From positions 108,664 to 172,663 of the forward strand of contig JARBUI010000006.1 of assembly GCA_029239755.1 (NCBI GenBank): a stretch of DNA of 64,000 bases, in the 5' to 3' direction. The number at the start of each line of letters is the position of its first letter. The first letter of the stretch is position 1. The stretch comes from Clostridia bacterium (GTDB lineage: Bacteria > Bacillota > Clostridia > Lachnospirales > Cellulosilyticaceae). This document shows, one piece after another, positions 18,808 to 27,968 of the stretch. Below the pieces are notes generated by a model. That model worked only from the letters and a program-made list of their open reading frames with translations, had not been told where the DNA came from and made no database searches. Position numbers and translations under genes: made by a program.

Positions 18808-19470
18808 ATGAAACAAATTGTTATTAAAAAAAGTGTACTTGAGAGTAATGACAAAATAGCTGCTATGAACAGAACGCTATTTAATAGTGAGCATGTCTTT
18901 ACGATTAACTTATTGGGGTCACCTGGTTCCGGAAAAACATCTATTCTGGAGAATATCATAAGTAAGATTAGCTGCAAATACAATCTGGCAGTTATAGAAG
19001 GAGATCTTTATACAGCAAAAGATGCCGCTAGAATAGCTCGTTATAATACTAATGTTGTGCAAGTTAATACCGGAGGCGCCTGCCATTTAGACGCTCCCAT
19101 GATCTATAAAGCACTACCTTATATTAATACCACAAACTTAGATTTCTTAGTTATTGAGAACATTGGCAATCTTGTTTGTCCTGCTTCTTATGATCTAGGT
19201 GAAGATATGAAAGTAGTTGTGATGAGTGTAACAGAAGGAAATGATAAACCACTTAAGTATCCTTCTATGTTCCAGCGGTCTCATATCGTTATTCTTAATA
19301 AAACTGATATGCTTTCTCTTACGGATTTCAATAAGGAAGAATTTTATCAGGATATTTACTCTTTAAATGAGACAATTAAAGTATTTGAAGTGTCCTGCAG
19401 AGACGGTTCTGGATTAGACCAATTAATAGATTGCTTGATGCGTGCTATTAAAAATAAAAAGGATGTATAG
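18808..19470 (+). CDS. hypB: Hydrogenase nickel incorporation GTPase HypB
   Basis: A 220-residue SIMIBI-class GTPase that assists HypA in nickel insertion. Seen: P-loop GSPGSGKTS, the metal-binding Cys-His pair in GGACHLDAPM, IENIGNLVCPASYDLG, and the NKTD guanine-specificity motif. The N-terminal CxxCGC nickel site of some enterobacterial HypB proteins is absent. The ATG at 18808 follows GAGGGGGAG and starts just after the hypA stop; an upstream in-frame ATG inside hypA is unlikely. Confidence 0.94.
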   Translation: MKQIVIKKSVLESNDKIAAMNRTLFNSEHVFTINLLGSPGSGKTSILENIISKISCKYNLAVIEGDLYTAKDAARIARYNTNVVQVNTGGACHLDAPMIYKALPYINTTNLDFLVIENIGNLVCPASYDLGEDMKVVVMSVTEGNDKPLKYPSMFQRSHIVILNKTDMLSLTDFNKEEFYQDIYSLNETIKVFEVSCRDGSGLDQLIDCLMRAIKNKKDV

Positions 19471-19473
19471 CAT

Positions 19474-21732
19474 ATGCGAGGCCTAGATATAGTTGTGAAG
19501 GGGATTGTTCAAGGCGTAGGATTTAGGCCCTTTGTCTACCAGCTGGCAAAATCCCTCAATCTTAATGGTACAGTAAAAAACAGTTCTTCTGGTGTTTATA
19601 TTCATTTGGAAGGAACTAATCACAATATTGCTTTATTTTTAGATGAACTTAGAACTCATCCCCCTCGTTTATCTAAAATTGAAGAAATACTTATTGACCC
19701 TAGTACAGCCGCAGGCCATACTTCTTTTACTATACAGGGCAGCACCTTTGAAGAACAGGCTATTACCCTTGTATCACCTGATATCGCAGTATGCCCTGAT
19801 TGTTTAAATGACATTAACAATGTAAATGAAAATAGGCGCTTTCATTATGCGTTTACAAATTGTACAAACTGCGGGCCAAGGTTTTCTATTATTAAACATC
19901 TGCCTTATGACAGGCCTTATACAACTATGCAGACCTTTAATATGTGTCCTAGCTGCCAATCTGAGTATGAAAACCCTTTAGACAGGCGCTTTCATGCTCA
20001 GCCAACTTGCTGCAGTACCTGCGGTCCTTCGCTTAGCCTCTTAGATCATAAAGGAATCCCCCTTTCCGCTACGGACCCTGTTGCAAAAACTCGTGCTCTT
20101 ATTAAAGCCGGCTATATCATTGCCGTGAAGGGGCTTGGAGGCTTCCACCTAATATGTGATGGCACTTCTTATAAGGCAGCAGAAACCCTTCGCCATCGCA
20201 AACATAGAAAAACAAAGCCTCTCGCCCTTATGATGAAAAACTTGGGGACGGTTCGTAAGTATTGCTGTTTAAATACCAAAGAAGAGGAAATCTTACTAGG
20301 TAATAAGAAACCAATTCTCTTGTTAAAAAAGAAAAACGAACTTCTTCCTTATAATATTTCTTTTGATAATCATTACCTGGGCATTATGCTGCCCTATACA
20401 CCTCTTCACTCTATGCTGTTTGATGAAACACTTTCAGTACTTATTGCAACAAGTGCCAATCATTCAGGAATGCCCATGCTTTTTAGGAATGAAGAAGCCC
20501 TAGGAGAACTTGCTGATATAGCTGACTACTTTCTGATGCATAATCGAGATATTCATATTCCTGTTGACGATTCAGTTGTTAAAGTTATATTAGGCGAAGA
20601 AAGAGTTATAAGACCTGCTAGAGGATATGCTCCTTTTAATATTCACTTTAACTCAAATGGTGTTTTAGCTGTGGGAAGCGAACTTAAAAACACTTTTTGT
20701 CTCTCTAAACAAAATTACTGCTTTATGAGTCAGTATATAGGAGATATGAGTATTGTAGAAACATTAGAGCACTTTATACATAACGTCAATCACTTTAAGT
20801 CACTCTATAACATTAATCCAAACCTCATTGTCTATGACTATCACCCAAGCTTCTCATATCAAGACTATCTTGATAAACTCAGCGGTTACAAAGTAGGCAC
20901 TTTTCACCACCATGCACACATTGCGAGCTGCCTTGCAGAAAATAATGTTAAGGAATCAGTTATAGGTATTGCTTTTGATGGAGTAGGTTATGGTGAAGAT
21001 GGTAAAACGTGGGGCAGTGAATTTTTAATCTGTAACACAAAAGAGTTTAAAAGAGTCGGTCATTTAAGTTACTTTAAAATGCCTGGAGGTGACATGGCAG
21101 CCATATGGCCTTGGCGTATGGCTGCCAGTCTCTTATATGAAACTTTTGATGATGCTCTAGAGGATGTTTTGCCTTATTATCTAACTACTAAACCTATTAA
21201 ACCTGTTTTGGCTATGTTAAAAAGTAATATTTCCTGTCCACTAGGATGCAGTATGGGACGACTTTTTGATGCTGTGGCCGCTCTTCTTGGATTTGATGAT
21301 AAAGTAAGCTATGAAGCTGAAGCCGCTGTTTATCTTGAAAACCTTGCACTCTCCAGCATGGATACGGATTGTGTTTATCACTATAACCTTCAGAAAATAA
21401 ATGGTGTATGGATTATAGATTACATCAGTATTATTAAAGAGATTATTTATGACTTGCAAAATGACACCTTACATACATTTATTTCCCGGAAATTCCATAA
21501 TACCCTTTGCGCTGCAAGTGCAGCTCTCTGTCTGGAACTTCGGAAGTCTTATGATATAAATAAGGTGGCCCTTAGCGGAGGCGTGTTCCAAAATGAGTTA
21601 CTATTAACTCATCTTTATGATCTGCTTAATAAAAATGATTTTGAAGTTTTTACTCATAAGTTAATTCCCTGCAATGACAGTGGATTATCTTTAGGTCAGT
21701 TAGTAATAGCTTCAGAACTTACAAGGAAGTGA
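19474..21732 (+). CDS. hypF: Carbamoyltransferase HypF
   Basis: A 752-residue enzyme that makes thiocarboxamide/cyanide precursors from carbamoyl phosphate for the Fe(CN)2CO centre. Domains in order: acylphosphatase-like (1-90, KGIVQGVGFRPFV), two zinc-finger sets with CxxC pairs (about 107-185), a YrdC-like domain (about 200-385, RPARGYAPF near its end) and a Kae1-like domain with HHHAHIASCLAEN around residue 475. It lies four bases after hypB and ahead of hypC, in the typical operon context. No missing key residues were noted. Confidence 0.95.
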   Translation: MRGLDIVVKGIVQGVGFRPFVYQLAKSLNLNGTVKNSSSGVYIHLEGTNHNIALFLDELRTHPPRLSKIEEILIDPSTAAGHTSFTIQGSTFEEQAITLVSPDIAVCPDCLNDINNVNENRRFHYAFTNCTNCGPRFSIIKHLPYDRPYTTMQTFNMCPSCQSEYENPLDRRFHAQPTCCSTCGPSLSLLDHKGIPLSATDPVAKTRALIKAGYIIAVKGLGGFHLICDGTSYKAAETLRHRKHRKTKPLALMMKNLGTVRKYCCLNTKEEEILLGNKKPILLLKKKNELLPYNISFDNHYLGIMLPYTPLHSMLFDETLSVLIATSANHSGMPMLFRNEEALGELADIADYFLMHNRDIHIPVDDSVVKVILGEERVIRPARGYAPFNIHFNSNGVLAVGSELKNTFCLSKQNYCFMSQYIGDMSIVETLEHFIHNVNHFKSLYNINPNLIVYDYHPSFSYQDYLDKLSGYKVGTFHHHAHIASCLAENNVKESVIGIAFDGVGYGEDGKTWGSEFLICNTKEFKRVGHLSYFKMPGGDMAAIWPWRMAASLLYETFDDALEDVLPYYLTTKPIKPVLAMLKSNISCPLGCSMGRLFDAVAALLGFDDKVSYEAEAAVYLENLALSSMDTDCVYHYNLQKINGVWIIDYISIIKEIIYDLQNDTLHTFISRKFHNTLCAASAALCLELRKSYDINKVALSGGVFQNELLLTHLYDLLNKNDFEVFTHKLIPCNDSGLSLGQLVIASELTRK

Positions 21733-21736
21733 AACT

Positions 21737-21955
21737 ATGTGCATTGCAATTCCTGGTAAAGTGTTAGAAATTTATAAATATGAAGCTTTAGTAGATTTCG
21801 GTAAAATACAAAAACGCGTTAATACCTCTCTTATAGAAGATATTCAGATAAATGATTATATTTTAGTACATGCTGGCTATGGTGTTGAAAAGATGAATGA
21901 GCAAGAAGCATTAGATACTCTCTCTGTATTTAAAATGCTCTGCGATGACTTTTAA
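21737..21955 (+). CDS. hypC: Hydrogenase assembly chaperone HypC
   Basis: A 72-residue chaperone that carries the Fe(CN)2CO group with HypD. It begins with MCIAIPGKV, with the essential Cys2, and has the DYILVHAGYGVEKMNEQEA core. It starts four bases after the hypF stop. Confidence 0.95.
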   Translation: MCIAIPGKVLEIYKYEALVDFGKIQKRVNTSLIEDIQINDYILVHAGYGVEKMNEQEALDTLSVFKMLCDDF

Positions 21956-21964
21956 GCAGGTGAA

Positions 21965-23059
21965 ATGATGGAATCCCTAAATAGATTTAAAGATATCGAG
22001 CTTACAAAAAGAATACTTGCTAAAACCCATAAATTAAAGAACCGTCCCCAAGGGTCTCTTAATATTATGGAGGTTTGTGGAACACATACGATGAGCATTT
22101 ATAAAAGTGGAATCGATAAACTTTTGCCTTCTTATATTAACCTTTTATCAGGGCCTGGCTGTCCAGTCTGTGTAACAGATATAAGTTATATTGATGCAGC
22201 TCTTAAGCTATCTGAAAATAAAGAAGTCATCATTGCTACATTTGGGGATATGATTAGAGTTCCAGGCAGTAGTGGTTCATTAAGTTCTGCCCGTGCAAAT
22301 GGTGCTCATATTAAAATAGTCTATTCTCCTCTTGATTGTATTGAACTGGCGAGGAGCCATCCAGAAAAAGAAATAGTTTTCCTTGGAATAGGGTTTGAAA
22401 CGACTGCCCCAAGTATTGGACTTACTATTGAATCAGCCTTTCACCACTCCATTACCAACCTAAGTATACTTCTTAACCTTAAAACCATGCCTTATGCCAT
22501 GGAAAATCTTATATTTGATAAGAGTATTTCTATAGATGCTTTTATATGTCCAGGTCATGTAGCAGCTATTATAGGTACGAGACCCTTTGATGCTTTGGCA
22601 AAGAAATATCATATACCTATGGTTATAACAGGTTTTGAATGTTTGGACATAGTTGGGGCTATCTATATGCTTATAGAAATGATAAATAATCACGCTTATA
22701 GGTGTGAAAATTTATATAAAAGAATTGTTAAATCAGAAGGAAATAAAACTGCTTTAGCTCTTTTAGATAAAGTATTTGAAGTAACTGACAGCTCTTGGAG
22801 AGGGCTTGGAATCATACCTAAAACAGGTTTATCCTTAAAGTCTGACTTTAAAGACTTCAATGCACTCTTAAAGTTTGGCTTAACTTTACCTGATGTTAAA
22901 GTACCTCCCCAGTGTCTATGCAGTGATATCTTAAGAGGTGTCAAAAAGCCTCCTGACTGCTTACTTTATAAAACTAGATGTACGCCTTCGAGTCCTATAG
23001 GAGCATGTATGGTATCTAGTGAAGGAACGTGCATGAACTTTTATAAATATAATAATTGA
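21965..23059 (+). CDS. hypD: Hydrogenase formation protein HypD
   Basis: A 364-residue iron-sulfur scaffold on which the Fe(CN)2CO group is built. Seen: MEVCGTHT (the active Cys), GPGCPVCVT, TFGDMIRVPGS, FLGIGFETTAP, ICPGHVAAIIG, and C-terminal cysteines for the [4Fe-4S] cluster (CLCSDILRGVKKPPDC, CMVSSEGTC). Start at 21965 or the adjacent ATG at 21968 after GCAGGTG. Confidence 0.95.
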   Translation: MMESLNRFKDIELTKRILAKTHKLKNRPQGSLNIMEVCGTHTMSIYKSGIDKLLPSYINLLSGPGCPVCVTDISYIDAALKLSENKEVIIATFGDMIRVPGSSGSLSSARANGAHIKIVYSPLDCIELARSHPEKEIVFLGIGFETTAPSIGLTIESAFHHSITNLSILLNLKTMPYAMENLIFDKSISIDAFICPGHVAAIIGTRPFDALAKKYHIPMVITGFECLDIVGAIYMLIEMINNHAYRCENLYKRIVKSEGNKTALALLDKVFEVTDSSWRGLGIIPKTGLSLKSDFKDFNALLKFGLTLPDVKVPPQCLCSDILRGVKKPPDCLLYKTRCTPSSPIGACMVSSEGTCMNFYKYNN

Positions 23060-23068
23060 GGTGATTGA

Positions 23069-24067
23069 ATGGAACTAGTAACTTTGGCGCATGGCAGCGG
23101 TGGCACTGAATCTGCTAAGCTTATTAAGGACTTATTTTTTTCATACTTTAATAATGATATCTTATGTACACAAAGTGATGCCAGCCTTATTAATCCTATC
23201 CCTGGTGTATTAGCTGTTACAACAGACAGTTTTGTTGTAACACCTTTGTTTTTTCCAGGGGGAGATATTGGTAAACTTGCTGTATGCGGTACAATCAATG
23301 ATCTAAGTGTAAGTGGTGCTACTCCCCTCTATTTAACAGCTGGCTTTATTATTGAAGAAGGCTTTAATATGTGCCCTCTAGAAAAAATAGTTTATTCTAT
23401 GGCTAAAGTATCAAAGCTTGCCAATGTTAAAATTATTGCTGGCGATACTAAAGTTGTAGAAAAAGGTAAATGCGACGGTATGTACATTAATACTACCGGT
23501 TTCGGTGTAGTAGAAAAATATGCACCAAACCACAAACTTACAGCAGGTGATCAAATTATTGTAAGTGGTTCTTTAGGCGACCACGGCGCTTGTATTATGA
23601 GCAAAAGAGATATGTTAACATTTGAAAGCCGCCTTACAAGTGATTGTGCGCCTTTACATGAAGTTACAGAGGTTATCTTAAACGCAAGTTCTAATGTTCG
23701 CGTCATGCGTGACCCTACCCGCGGAGGTCTTGCTACGACTTTAAATGAGCTTATAGAAAATACTGATAAAAGCATGCTCATCTATGAAGATAGATTACCC
23801 ATTAAAGAGGAGGTCAGAAGCTTTTGTGACCTCCTGGGTCTCGACCCTCTCTATGTGGCAAATGAGGGCAAACTCGTTTGTATTGTATCTCAAGAAGACA
23901 GCCTTAAAGTCCTAAAAGCAATACAAAATCATCCTCTAAGTAAAGATGCTGCTATTATAGGTGAAGTTACAGATAATAGGTCTAACAAGGTCTACCTCAA
24001 AACCTATCTTGGAGCTACCAAACGACTGCCTATGGCAACCGGAGAGCTCTTACCCCGCATCTGCTAA
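23069..24067 (+). CDS. hypE: Hydrogenase expression/formation protein HypE
   Basis: A 332-residue PurM/ThiL-like ATPase that dehydrates the thiocarboxamide on its C-terminal Cys to a thiocyanate. Seen: LAHGSGG at the N-terminus, RDPTRGGLATTLNE, and the essential ending PRIC. The last gene of the hydrogenase operon; a strong terminator follows 4 bases after the stop. Confidence 0.95.
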   Translation: MELVTLAHGSGGTESAKLIKDLFFSYFNNDILCTQSDASLINPIPGVLAVTTDSFVVTPLFFPGGDIGKLAVCGTINDLSVSGATPLYLTAGFIIEEGFNMCPLEKIVYSMAKVSKLANVKIIAGDTKVVEKGKCDGMYINTTGFGVVEKYAPNHKLTAGDQIIVSGSLGDHGACIMSKRDMLTFESRLTSDCAPLHEVTEVILNASSNVRVMRDPTRGGLATTLNELIENTDKSMLIYEDRLPIKEEVRSFCDLLGLDPLYVANEGKLVCIVSQEDSLKVLKAIQNHPLSKDAAIIGEVTDNRSNKVYLKTYLGATKRLPMATGELLPRIC

Positions 24068-24070
24068 TAG

Positions 24071-24112
24071 AGGGACGGTTCTTTAAAATGAGCCTTTTAA
24101 AGAACCGTCCCT
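24071..24112. terminator. Perfect 18-bp hairpin ending the hydrogenase operon (REP-like core)
   Basis: Arms 24071-24088 and 24095-24112 are exactly complementary around a 6-base loop. It should stop transcription of the hyp genes and probably of the convergent SanA-like gene. The core AGGGACGGTTCTTT resembles a repeat I recall as dispersed in many Firmicutes genomes, so it may be a repeat used as terminator. Confidence 0.75.
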
Positions 24113-24152
24113 TTACCTTTTCTTTACCGTTCTCTTACTAGATGATTTAGTC

Positions 24153-24833
24153 TTATTTGTCATGTGTTAAAGTCCCATCTCCGCTTACTGGTATAGCCTC
24201 CCCCAAATAAGTTGGTTTAGGTTTTAAAGTGTTAACCAGTACAAAATCCTTAACTGTAGCCAGCATCTCTCTTGCTTTAAATAATTCCATTTTTCTATAA
24301 GTGATATTTTTTGCGGCAACCCCTTGAGCTTCTATACCCATTTTCTCTGCTAAGTATAAAGCTCTAGGCAAGTGATAGCCTTGTGTCACAATAATAATTT
24401 TATTTGCTTCAAATATGTCTCTTGCTCTATAGATGCTTTCATAGGTACTAAATCCTGCATGATCTAAAAAAATGAGTTTTTTATCTACTCCCTTTTCTTG
24501 TATATAATCTCTCATACTATTTACTTCATCATATGATTTAGTGCCATGATCTCCGCTTAATAAAAACTTTGATGCCTTATCTGCTTCAAAAATTTCATAT
24601 GCCATTGATAACCTATCTTTTAACATAGCACTTGGCATGCCATTAGGCTTTACATAAGCTCCTAAAACGAGTATACAGTCAGCTTCCTTTAATTTATTAA
24701 TAGTAACTATTTTTTGTTTTGTGGTTTGTATGACTAAATAATTAATTACTGCAGCACTTATTCCTACCAGAAGTCCTATAAGAATAATTAGTGCAAGCAC
24801 TTTAGTGAGTATCTTTTTTATCCCCTTGTTCAT
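24153..24833 (-). CDS. SanA/YdcF-type DUF218 membrane protein
   Basis: A 226-residue protein with one N-terminal membrane helix (about 9-33) and an extracytoplasmic DUF218 domain. Seen: DCILVLGAYVKPNGMPSAML, FLLSGDHG, and the conserved TYESIYRARDIF followed by IIIVTQGYHLPRALYLAE. Relatives include SanA (vancomycin sensitivity in E. coli) and YdcF; envelope functions are suspected but the reaction is unknown. Transcribed toward the hydrogenase operon, with no functional link visible. Confidence 0.85.
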   Translation of the reverse strand: MNKGIKKILTKVLALIILIGLLVGISAAVINYLVIQTTKQKIVTINKLKEADCILVLGAYVKPNGMPSAMLKDRLSMAYEIFEADKASKFLLSGDHGTKSYDEVNSMRDYIQEKGVDKKLIFLDHAGFSTYESIYRARDIFEANKIIIVTQGYHLPRALYLAEKMGIEAQGVAAKNITYRKMELFKAREMLATVKDFVLVNTLKPKPTYLGEAIPVSGDGTLTHDK

Positions 24834-24915
24834 CCCTTTAACCCCTTTCTTATACTCATTATTGTATTATATTTTCTGACTTTTTTCAAAAACTAAAAAT
24901 GAGAAAATAAAAAAA

Positions 24916-24949
24916 TGTGTTCTCCCTGACAAATTTCAGGAAAAACACA
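24916..24949 (-). terminator. Terminator after the SLH protein gene
   Basis: On the minus strand a stem of TGTGTT/AACACA plus CCTGA/TCAGG with small internal bulge is followed by a run of seven T residues. It lies ten bases past the stop codon of the SLH gene. Confidence 0.75.
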
Positions 24950-24958
24950 GTCTCTATA

Positions 24959-25624
24959 CTATTCATTTATTGTAGGTGCAGGGTGTGCGTTAATATACTC
25001 ATGCATATTATAGATTTGCTCGGCTGCTTCTGCCCTGGTTATTTTATCTTTTGGATTAAATTTCTCTTTTGCATCCAGCTTAACCACTTGATAAATAAGA
25101 GCTCTTTGGATAGCTCCGCTATACTCAGCTGTCATTTGACTCTCATCTGCAATCTTTGCTGGCATTATTTTTAACATCGGAAGATTTTTAAATTTTTCTA
25201 CTGAAGTAATAAGATAGTAGGTAAATTCTTCACGGGTCCATTCCTGATTTGGGTCAAGGTCAGCTTTAAAACCAAGTCCATGAACTGAGGCAATGATAAA
25301 TGGCTCTGCATACCAAGCATCATTATCAGCTTTTGTAAAATAGTCTGTAGCTTTAGGTTCTTTTATAAATCTGATTGTATCAAGGTTTAATTCTAATAAA
25401 CGTACGATTAGTGTAATCCCTTCTGCTACTGTCATTGTTCTATGGGGGGCAAATACTCCTTCTGCAATACCGCCCACATAGCCTTTTTCCTGAAGCAAAA
25501 CAATCTTTTCCTTTGCGCTTACATTGTCTAAATCTTTAAATGGAACTATAGCGGCGAAGCTGTTTACAGCTAATGATAATACCAGCCCCATAGCCGTACC
25601 AAGAGAAATAATTTTAGATTTCAT
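24959..25624 (-). CDS. S-layer homology (SLH) domain protein, secreted
   Basis: A 221-residue exported protein. The N-terminus has a Sec signal peptide (hydrophobic residues about 5-23, cleavage likely after SFA). The rest contains about three SLH-like segments (FKDLDNVSAKEKIVLLQEKGYVGG..., the central YAEPFIIASVHGLGF..., and the C-terminal KITRAEAAEQIYNM), which bind pyruvylated cell-wall polymers. No other domain is visible. The ATG at 25624 has a GAGGTG site; the preceding GTG is poorly placed. Probably a small cell-surface protein. Confidence 0.85.
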   Translation of the reverse strand: MKSKIISLGTAMGLVLSLAVNSFAAIVPFKDLDNVSAKEKIVLLQEKGYVGGIAEGVFAPHRTMTVAEGITLIVRLLELNLDTIRFIKEPKATDYFTKADNDAWYAEPFIIASVHGLGFKADLDPNQEWTREEFTYYLITSVEKFKNLPMLKIMPAKIADESQMTAEYSGAIQRALIYQVVKLDAKEKFNPKDKITRAEAAEQIYNMHEYINAHPAPTINE

Positions 25625-25806
25625 TTTACTCACCTCAACTGTTTATTATGAATGCTTTATTTGTTCTTATCATATGCTTAGACTATCTTAACCTAAAAAA
25701 GTTCCCTAAAAAAATAGGAACATCCTGAAATTATTCTTCTCATAATACCTTTTTCTTTATGTCATGAAAAGAATTCATATATTTTTTGCTTATTGCACCA
25801 TATCCA

Positions 25807-26190
25807 TTATGTCTGATAAAGGAGTTCTGCTGCTGAATAAACCTTTACATTTTTGAAGCATAAAATGGTTCCTTTATATTTCTCAAATGTACCTCTTGTT
25901 ACAATAGCAACAATATAATAATGTTTACTTAGTCGCCGCTTTTTTTCAATGAAGATTAAATTTCCTTCTGAAAGATATATTAGCTCCTTAACTATATCCA
26001 GAGTGTCTACATGACAATGTGTACACCTGTTATACTCTACGTAACACTCCTCGCTCAGTTCATCTACGTAGACTAAAATGGTTAAATGCTCATGAAAATT
26101 TAGCTTTATACAATCATCTTGTAATAGAAAAACTTTGTCTTTAAAAAATTCAATGTGTTTAAGCCCCACGTATATATCTTGTGTTTTCAT
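25807..26190 (-). CDS. Hypothetical protein
   Basis: A 127-residue protein of unknown family. It is rich in beta-strand-like stretches (HLTILVYVDEL, YYIVAIVTRGTF) and holds four Cys, including a CTHCH cluster. No signal or membrane segment is seen. AAGGAG precedes the ATG, supporting expression. It lies at the downstream end of the row of small minus-strand genes. Confidence 0.65.
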   Translation of the reverse strand: MKTQDIYVGLKHIEFFKDKVFLLQDDCIKLNFHEHLTILVYVDELSEECYVEYNRCTHCHVDTLDIVKELIYLSEGNLIFIEKKRRLSKHYYIVAIVTRGTFEKYKGTILCFKNVKVYSAAELLYQT

Positions 26191-26221
26191 TGTGTTTACT
26201 CCTTACTATCTACTTGCTTGC

Positions 26222-26265
26222 AATTACAACTTTTTATTAAATAGCTCCAATAAAAAGTTGTAATT
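26222..26265. terminator. Perfect 17-bp palindrome after the gene at 26265
   Basis: Arms 26222-26238 and 26249-26265 are exact complements around a 10-base loop; the right arm touches the stop codon. The run of T lies inside the stem, so it may act as terminator or as an mRNA-stabilising hairpin. Confidence 0.6.
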
Positions 26266-26651
26266 CATTCATGCTTTACCTTTCTTGCTCTAGTCAATCT
26301 GTCAAAAGCGTCTTGAGGAAAATCATATCTCCATCTATTCTTGAATTCTTCCTCCCCTATTTTCTCCAGCTTTAGAATTTCTCTATAAAACTTATTAATT
26401 AATTTATGGGTCTTAATCTGGGTTGAAATAATGCATAGCCCCGTCTCAAGCTCATCTCTAGAGAAAGTGTCCTTAAACTCATAGATTTCAAACAGACTCA
26501 TTTTATCATCATCAGCACTTAGCTTAAACCTATATTCACCTGGTTCTGTCTGAAACTTAAAAACAACATCTTGGCTTCTCTCAAGAAAAATGCTTAGTGA
26601 AATAATCATTTCTCTTATCAAATCTGATAAGTATGATGCGGGTATGTGCAA
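26265..26651 (-). CDS. Hypothetical protein (TTG start)
   Basis: A 128-residue cytoplasmic protein, not recognised. It is mostly helical at both ends with a beta-rich middle (DVVFKFQTEPGEYRFKLSADD). The start is a TTG 14 bases after the stop codon of the gene at 26665, with only a weak GAAAGAAAAAG site, so translation may be coupled. The start is uncertain. Confidence 0.6.
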   Translation of the reverse strand: MHIPASYLSDLIREMIISLSIFLERSQDVVFKFQTEPGEYRFKLSADDDKMSLFEIYEFKDTFSRDELETGLCIISTQIKTHKLINKFYREILKLEKIGEEEFKNRWRYDFPQDAFDRLTRARKVKHE

Positions 26652-26664
26652 TTCTTTTTCTTTC

Positions 26665-27414
26665 TCAAAAACAAAGATGTCTAGCCATCAAAATATACCT
26701 TCTTATAGCCTCATTAACTTTATCTTGCCCCTTTGTATTTTCAATATCAATATCCTTACCTTTAACTTTAGAATGCCAAAGCTTATAGACATGCTTTATT
26801 AACGTTTCCTCCGTTACTTCTTTGTTTGCTTCCCATAATATAGTGAGCATTTGTTCCCTTATATAATTAATCTGCTTATTCTGACGTTTATTTTCTGAAG
26901 CTAAATCTCTTGCATCCGTAAAAGTTCCTCTAAACTTATTTGTCAAATCATCATCCTTACTTAAAAGCAGCATTAATGTGCTATCCCAGCATACTATTTC
27001 AACGTCTGCCTGTGGGTGTTGTATTTGAGGCTCGTCAATCCAAAACTCAGAATTACCATCGGCATAGGGTATAGCTTCTAAATCATTTAGATCTATTTTT
27101 GTTGATTTCTTGAATCCTGATAAGACTCCCCAAATAAATTGAATAGCGTTTCCATAGACAATCTTACTAAGTTCTTCACCACTTATCCAAACGACCTCAC
27201 TATCTAATGCAGCAGTAGGGTAATCATTCTTATAAATATACTTAGACCTTCTATACCTAAAATCATGTTGACTGCTTCTCACTCTTCCTACGGAATACAC
27301 TAAATCAGTAATGAGCCAGTTATACTCCTCCTGCCTATCCTCTAAAGCCTCAAAGACTAGTCTTAAATCAGTATAAAATGGCATTTGTCTTGAATTTGTT
27401 AAAATAGTATTCAT
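26665..27414 (-). CDS. Hypothetical protein
   Basis: A 249-residue soluble protein that I cannot assign. It shows an acidic, Trp-rich central region (FWIDEPQIQHPQADVEIVCWDSTL) and a helical C-terminal third. GAAGG precedes the ATG. It and the next gene (26265) appear co-transcribed. Its composition resembles immunity-type proteins found beside polymorphic toxins, but no motif proves this. Confidence 0.65.
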   Translation of the reverse strand: MNTILTNSRQMPFYTDLRLVFEALEDRQEEYNWLITDLVYSVGRVRSSQHDFRYRRSKYIYKNDYPTAALDSEVVWISGEELSKIVYGNAIQFIWGVLSGFKKSTKIDLNDLEAIPYADGNSEFWIDEPQIQHPQADVEIVCWDSTLMLLLSKDDDLTNKFRGTFTDARDLASENKRQNKQINYIREQMLTILWEANKEVTEETLIKHVYKLWHSKVKGKDIDIENTKGQDKVNEAIRRYILMARHLCF

Positions 27415-27591
27415 TTAAATTTACCTTCTTCTATAATGTGTGCAAGGTCTCCGATTGATTCACCTAGCGTTTATTGTCTCCGATACTCATAGATATAGAT
27501 AGCTCCTATCTTAGTCTGTGAGATATTGGAAGCAAACATGAGTATTTCTACTATATGTAGTTTGAGCCGCGGAACACGGCGAAAATATAAT

Positions 27592-27930
27592 TTAATCATA
27601 CATTCCAACTGTAACTGCAAAGTATGATATAAGCAAAAACAAAGTAAGCCAAATGCTATTTAGTATGAGTCCTATTATAGGCAGTTTAGAAACATTTCTC
27701 CTACGAATTTGAATAATGGCGATAATGATGCCTCCAATTGACACCAAAGGAATTGTAAAACATATTAAAAGGAGTACAATTAAAACTTTCATAACTCGTT
27801 CATTTAAATGATTGATAATAGCCAGCCCAAATAAAATTGCATAGGTTATAACATGAGATGCAAATCCCACCAGTATAATGAGCAAAGACGATGAATCTTT
27901 CTTTAATAATTTTTCAAATAAACTTTTCAC
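27592..27930 (-). CDS. Small three-helix membrane protein (GTG start)
   Basis: A 112-residue membrane protein with three hydrophobic helices (about 16-38, 47-72 and 85-109). Family not recognised. It starts at a GTG, 8 bases after a strong GGAGGTGATG site, and lies 38 bases after the HEAT-repeat gene, so the two may be co-transcribed. Confidence 0.65.
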   Translation of the reverse strand: MKSLFEKLLKKDSSSLLIILVGFASHVITYAILFGLAIINHLNERVMKVLIVLLLICFTIPLVSIGGIIIAIIQIRRRNVSKLPIIGLILNSIWLTLFLLISYFAVTVGMYD

Positions 27931-27968
27931 ACTTCATCACCTCCATGCTCTATCATCCACAAATCTTA

